Shown here piece by piece: positions 41,943 through 42,404 of a DNA stretch of 42,404 nt (position 1 is its first letter; every line of letters begins with the position of its first letter). Both the position numbers and the translations under genes were made by a program. This DNA is from Verrucomicrobiota bacterium (GTDB taxonomy: Bacteria; Verrucomicrobiota; Verrucomicrobiia; Chthoniobacterales; JAFAMB01). The stretch covers positions 1-42,404 of the forward strand of contig JAFAHI010000083.1 of assembly GCA_019237325.1 (NCBI GenBank). Direction: 5' to 3'. The notes under the pieces were generated by a model. The model saw only the letters and a list, made by a program, of their open reading frames with translations. It did no database searches and was not told where the DNA came from.

Positions 41943-42404
41943 TCACGTCTCGCCGTTATCGCTCGGCGCCTGTACTATCTGCCTTACCGTCTTGCTCCTG
42001 CGCTTCTGGCGCTTCCAGCTAACATGCCAACGAACATCGTTCTCCACTTGTTCAAAGAGATGAAATGAGTTGGGGCTGGTGAATAGCACCTCGGCCACTT
42101 CATCTCCGACGTTCGACCAAAAATGAGGCGTGATTAGATCAAAGAAAATGCCTTCCCCCACCGTCAATCGGTATTCGTTCTTGCCGATGTGACAGGTCAG
42201 CTTTCCCCGGAGAACGATACAGAGTTCTTTTAGGGAATGCAGTGAATGGCGATTAGGACTTAGGCTATTGATCTCGACGCGAAGTAACAAGGCCGTGAAC
42301 GGTGTACTCACTTCGCGCGGAAAGAAATTGAACAACTTTGCTCCGCTCCATTGCATGACGACCGGACAATTCTCTCGGTGCCGAGTTGTGGTGACCGGCG
42401 CCGC
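41943..42404 (-). CDS. Cupin-domain protein, 5' partial (possible HTH-cupin regulator)
   Basis: The frame is open from the right edge to the stop at 41943 (154 codons in the window), so its start may lie outside. An internal ATG at 42356 would give 137 residues. The visible part is one cupin fold: LHSLKELCIVLRGKLTCHIG as motif 1 and LTVGEGIFFDLITPHFWSNVGDE as motif 2. This matches the C-terminal sensor cupin of XRE-type regulators, in which a helix-turn-helix precedes the cupin. That domain would be beyond the edge, so the regulator call is inference. The tail (WKRQKRRSKTVRQIVQ) is strongly basic. It is upstream of hmgA and in the same direction. Confidence 0.7.
   Translation of the reverse strand, partial: AAPVTTTRHRENCPVVMQWSGAKLFNFFPREVSTPFTALLLRVEINSLSPNRHSLHSLKELCIVLRGKLTCHIGKNEYRLTVGEGIFFDLITPHFWSNVGDEVAEVLFTSPNSFHLFEQVENDVRWHVSWKRQKRRSKTVRQIVQAPSDNGET

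Overview
The window looks like chromosomal DNA of a soil bacterium, most likely Verrucomicrobiota (Chthoniobacterales / Udaeobacter-like), with Acidobacteriota as the main alternative. The inference rests on several 810-840 residue 'ADOP'-type double-FtsX permeases in one cluster, on repeat-crowded intergenic regions, and on the gene content. No rRNA or tRNA gene was recognised, so the placement is an inference.

Layout. (1) 1-840 (-): start of a PP2C-type protein phosphatase that runs off the left edge, probably a phosphatase-kinase fusion. (2) 1302-5865 (+): deoxyribose-phosphate aldolase, a two-domain ALDH16-type aldehyde dehydrogenase (together a route from deoxyribose 5-phosphate through acetaldehyde to acetate), and a SAM methyltransferase. 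(3) 6071-28386 (-): a large envelope-transport island. In transcription order it holds an NtrC-type sigma-54 activator, an NtrY-like histidine kinase, a small membrane protein, a MacA/HlyD-like adaptor, a double-FtsX permease, an ABC ATPase, a possible 59-residue ORF, three more permeases, a truncated peptidase E, a fifth permease, a decayed sixth permease and a second ABC ATPase. Two -24/-12 promoters with exact spacing, each preceded by a conserved 36-bp block containing a TCTCA-N3-TGAGA palindrome, link the two-component pair to the transporter genes. (4) 28859-30232 (+): a cytochrome P450. (5) 30610-38650: purine salvage and breakdown: an AllE-like cupin, adenine deaminase, a small cupin, an MTAP/PNP-like phosphorylase, an AzgA-type purine permease and a secreted adenosine deaminase. 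(6) 39074-41705 (-): tyrosine catabolism (hppD, hmgA). (7) 41943-42404 (-): a cupin domain, probably the C-terminal half of a regulator cut by the right edge.

The most unusual feature is in the intergenic DNA. Almost every gap holds a pair of inverted arms. The arms are either arrays of 7-9 nt 'words' whose sequence differs from gap to gap, or longer dispersed elements. In many gaps the first arm begins at, or supplies, the stop codon of the upstream gene, and its complement ends shortly before the next gene. One family (element A) occurs three times as an inverted dimer and once as a single unit, with four alternating GGGAGCCGC/GCGGCTCCC words at nearly constant spacing (about 70/85-89/70-73 nt) but little conservation between them. 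A second family (element B) is built on GCTCC-N3-GGAGC and lies on both sides of the cupin-phosphorylase pair. Together these look like an undescribed, REPIN-like or structured 3'-end system.
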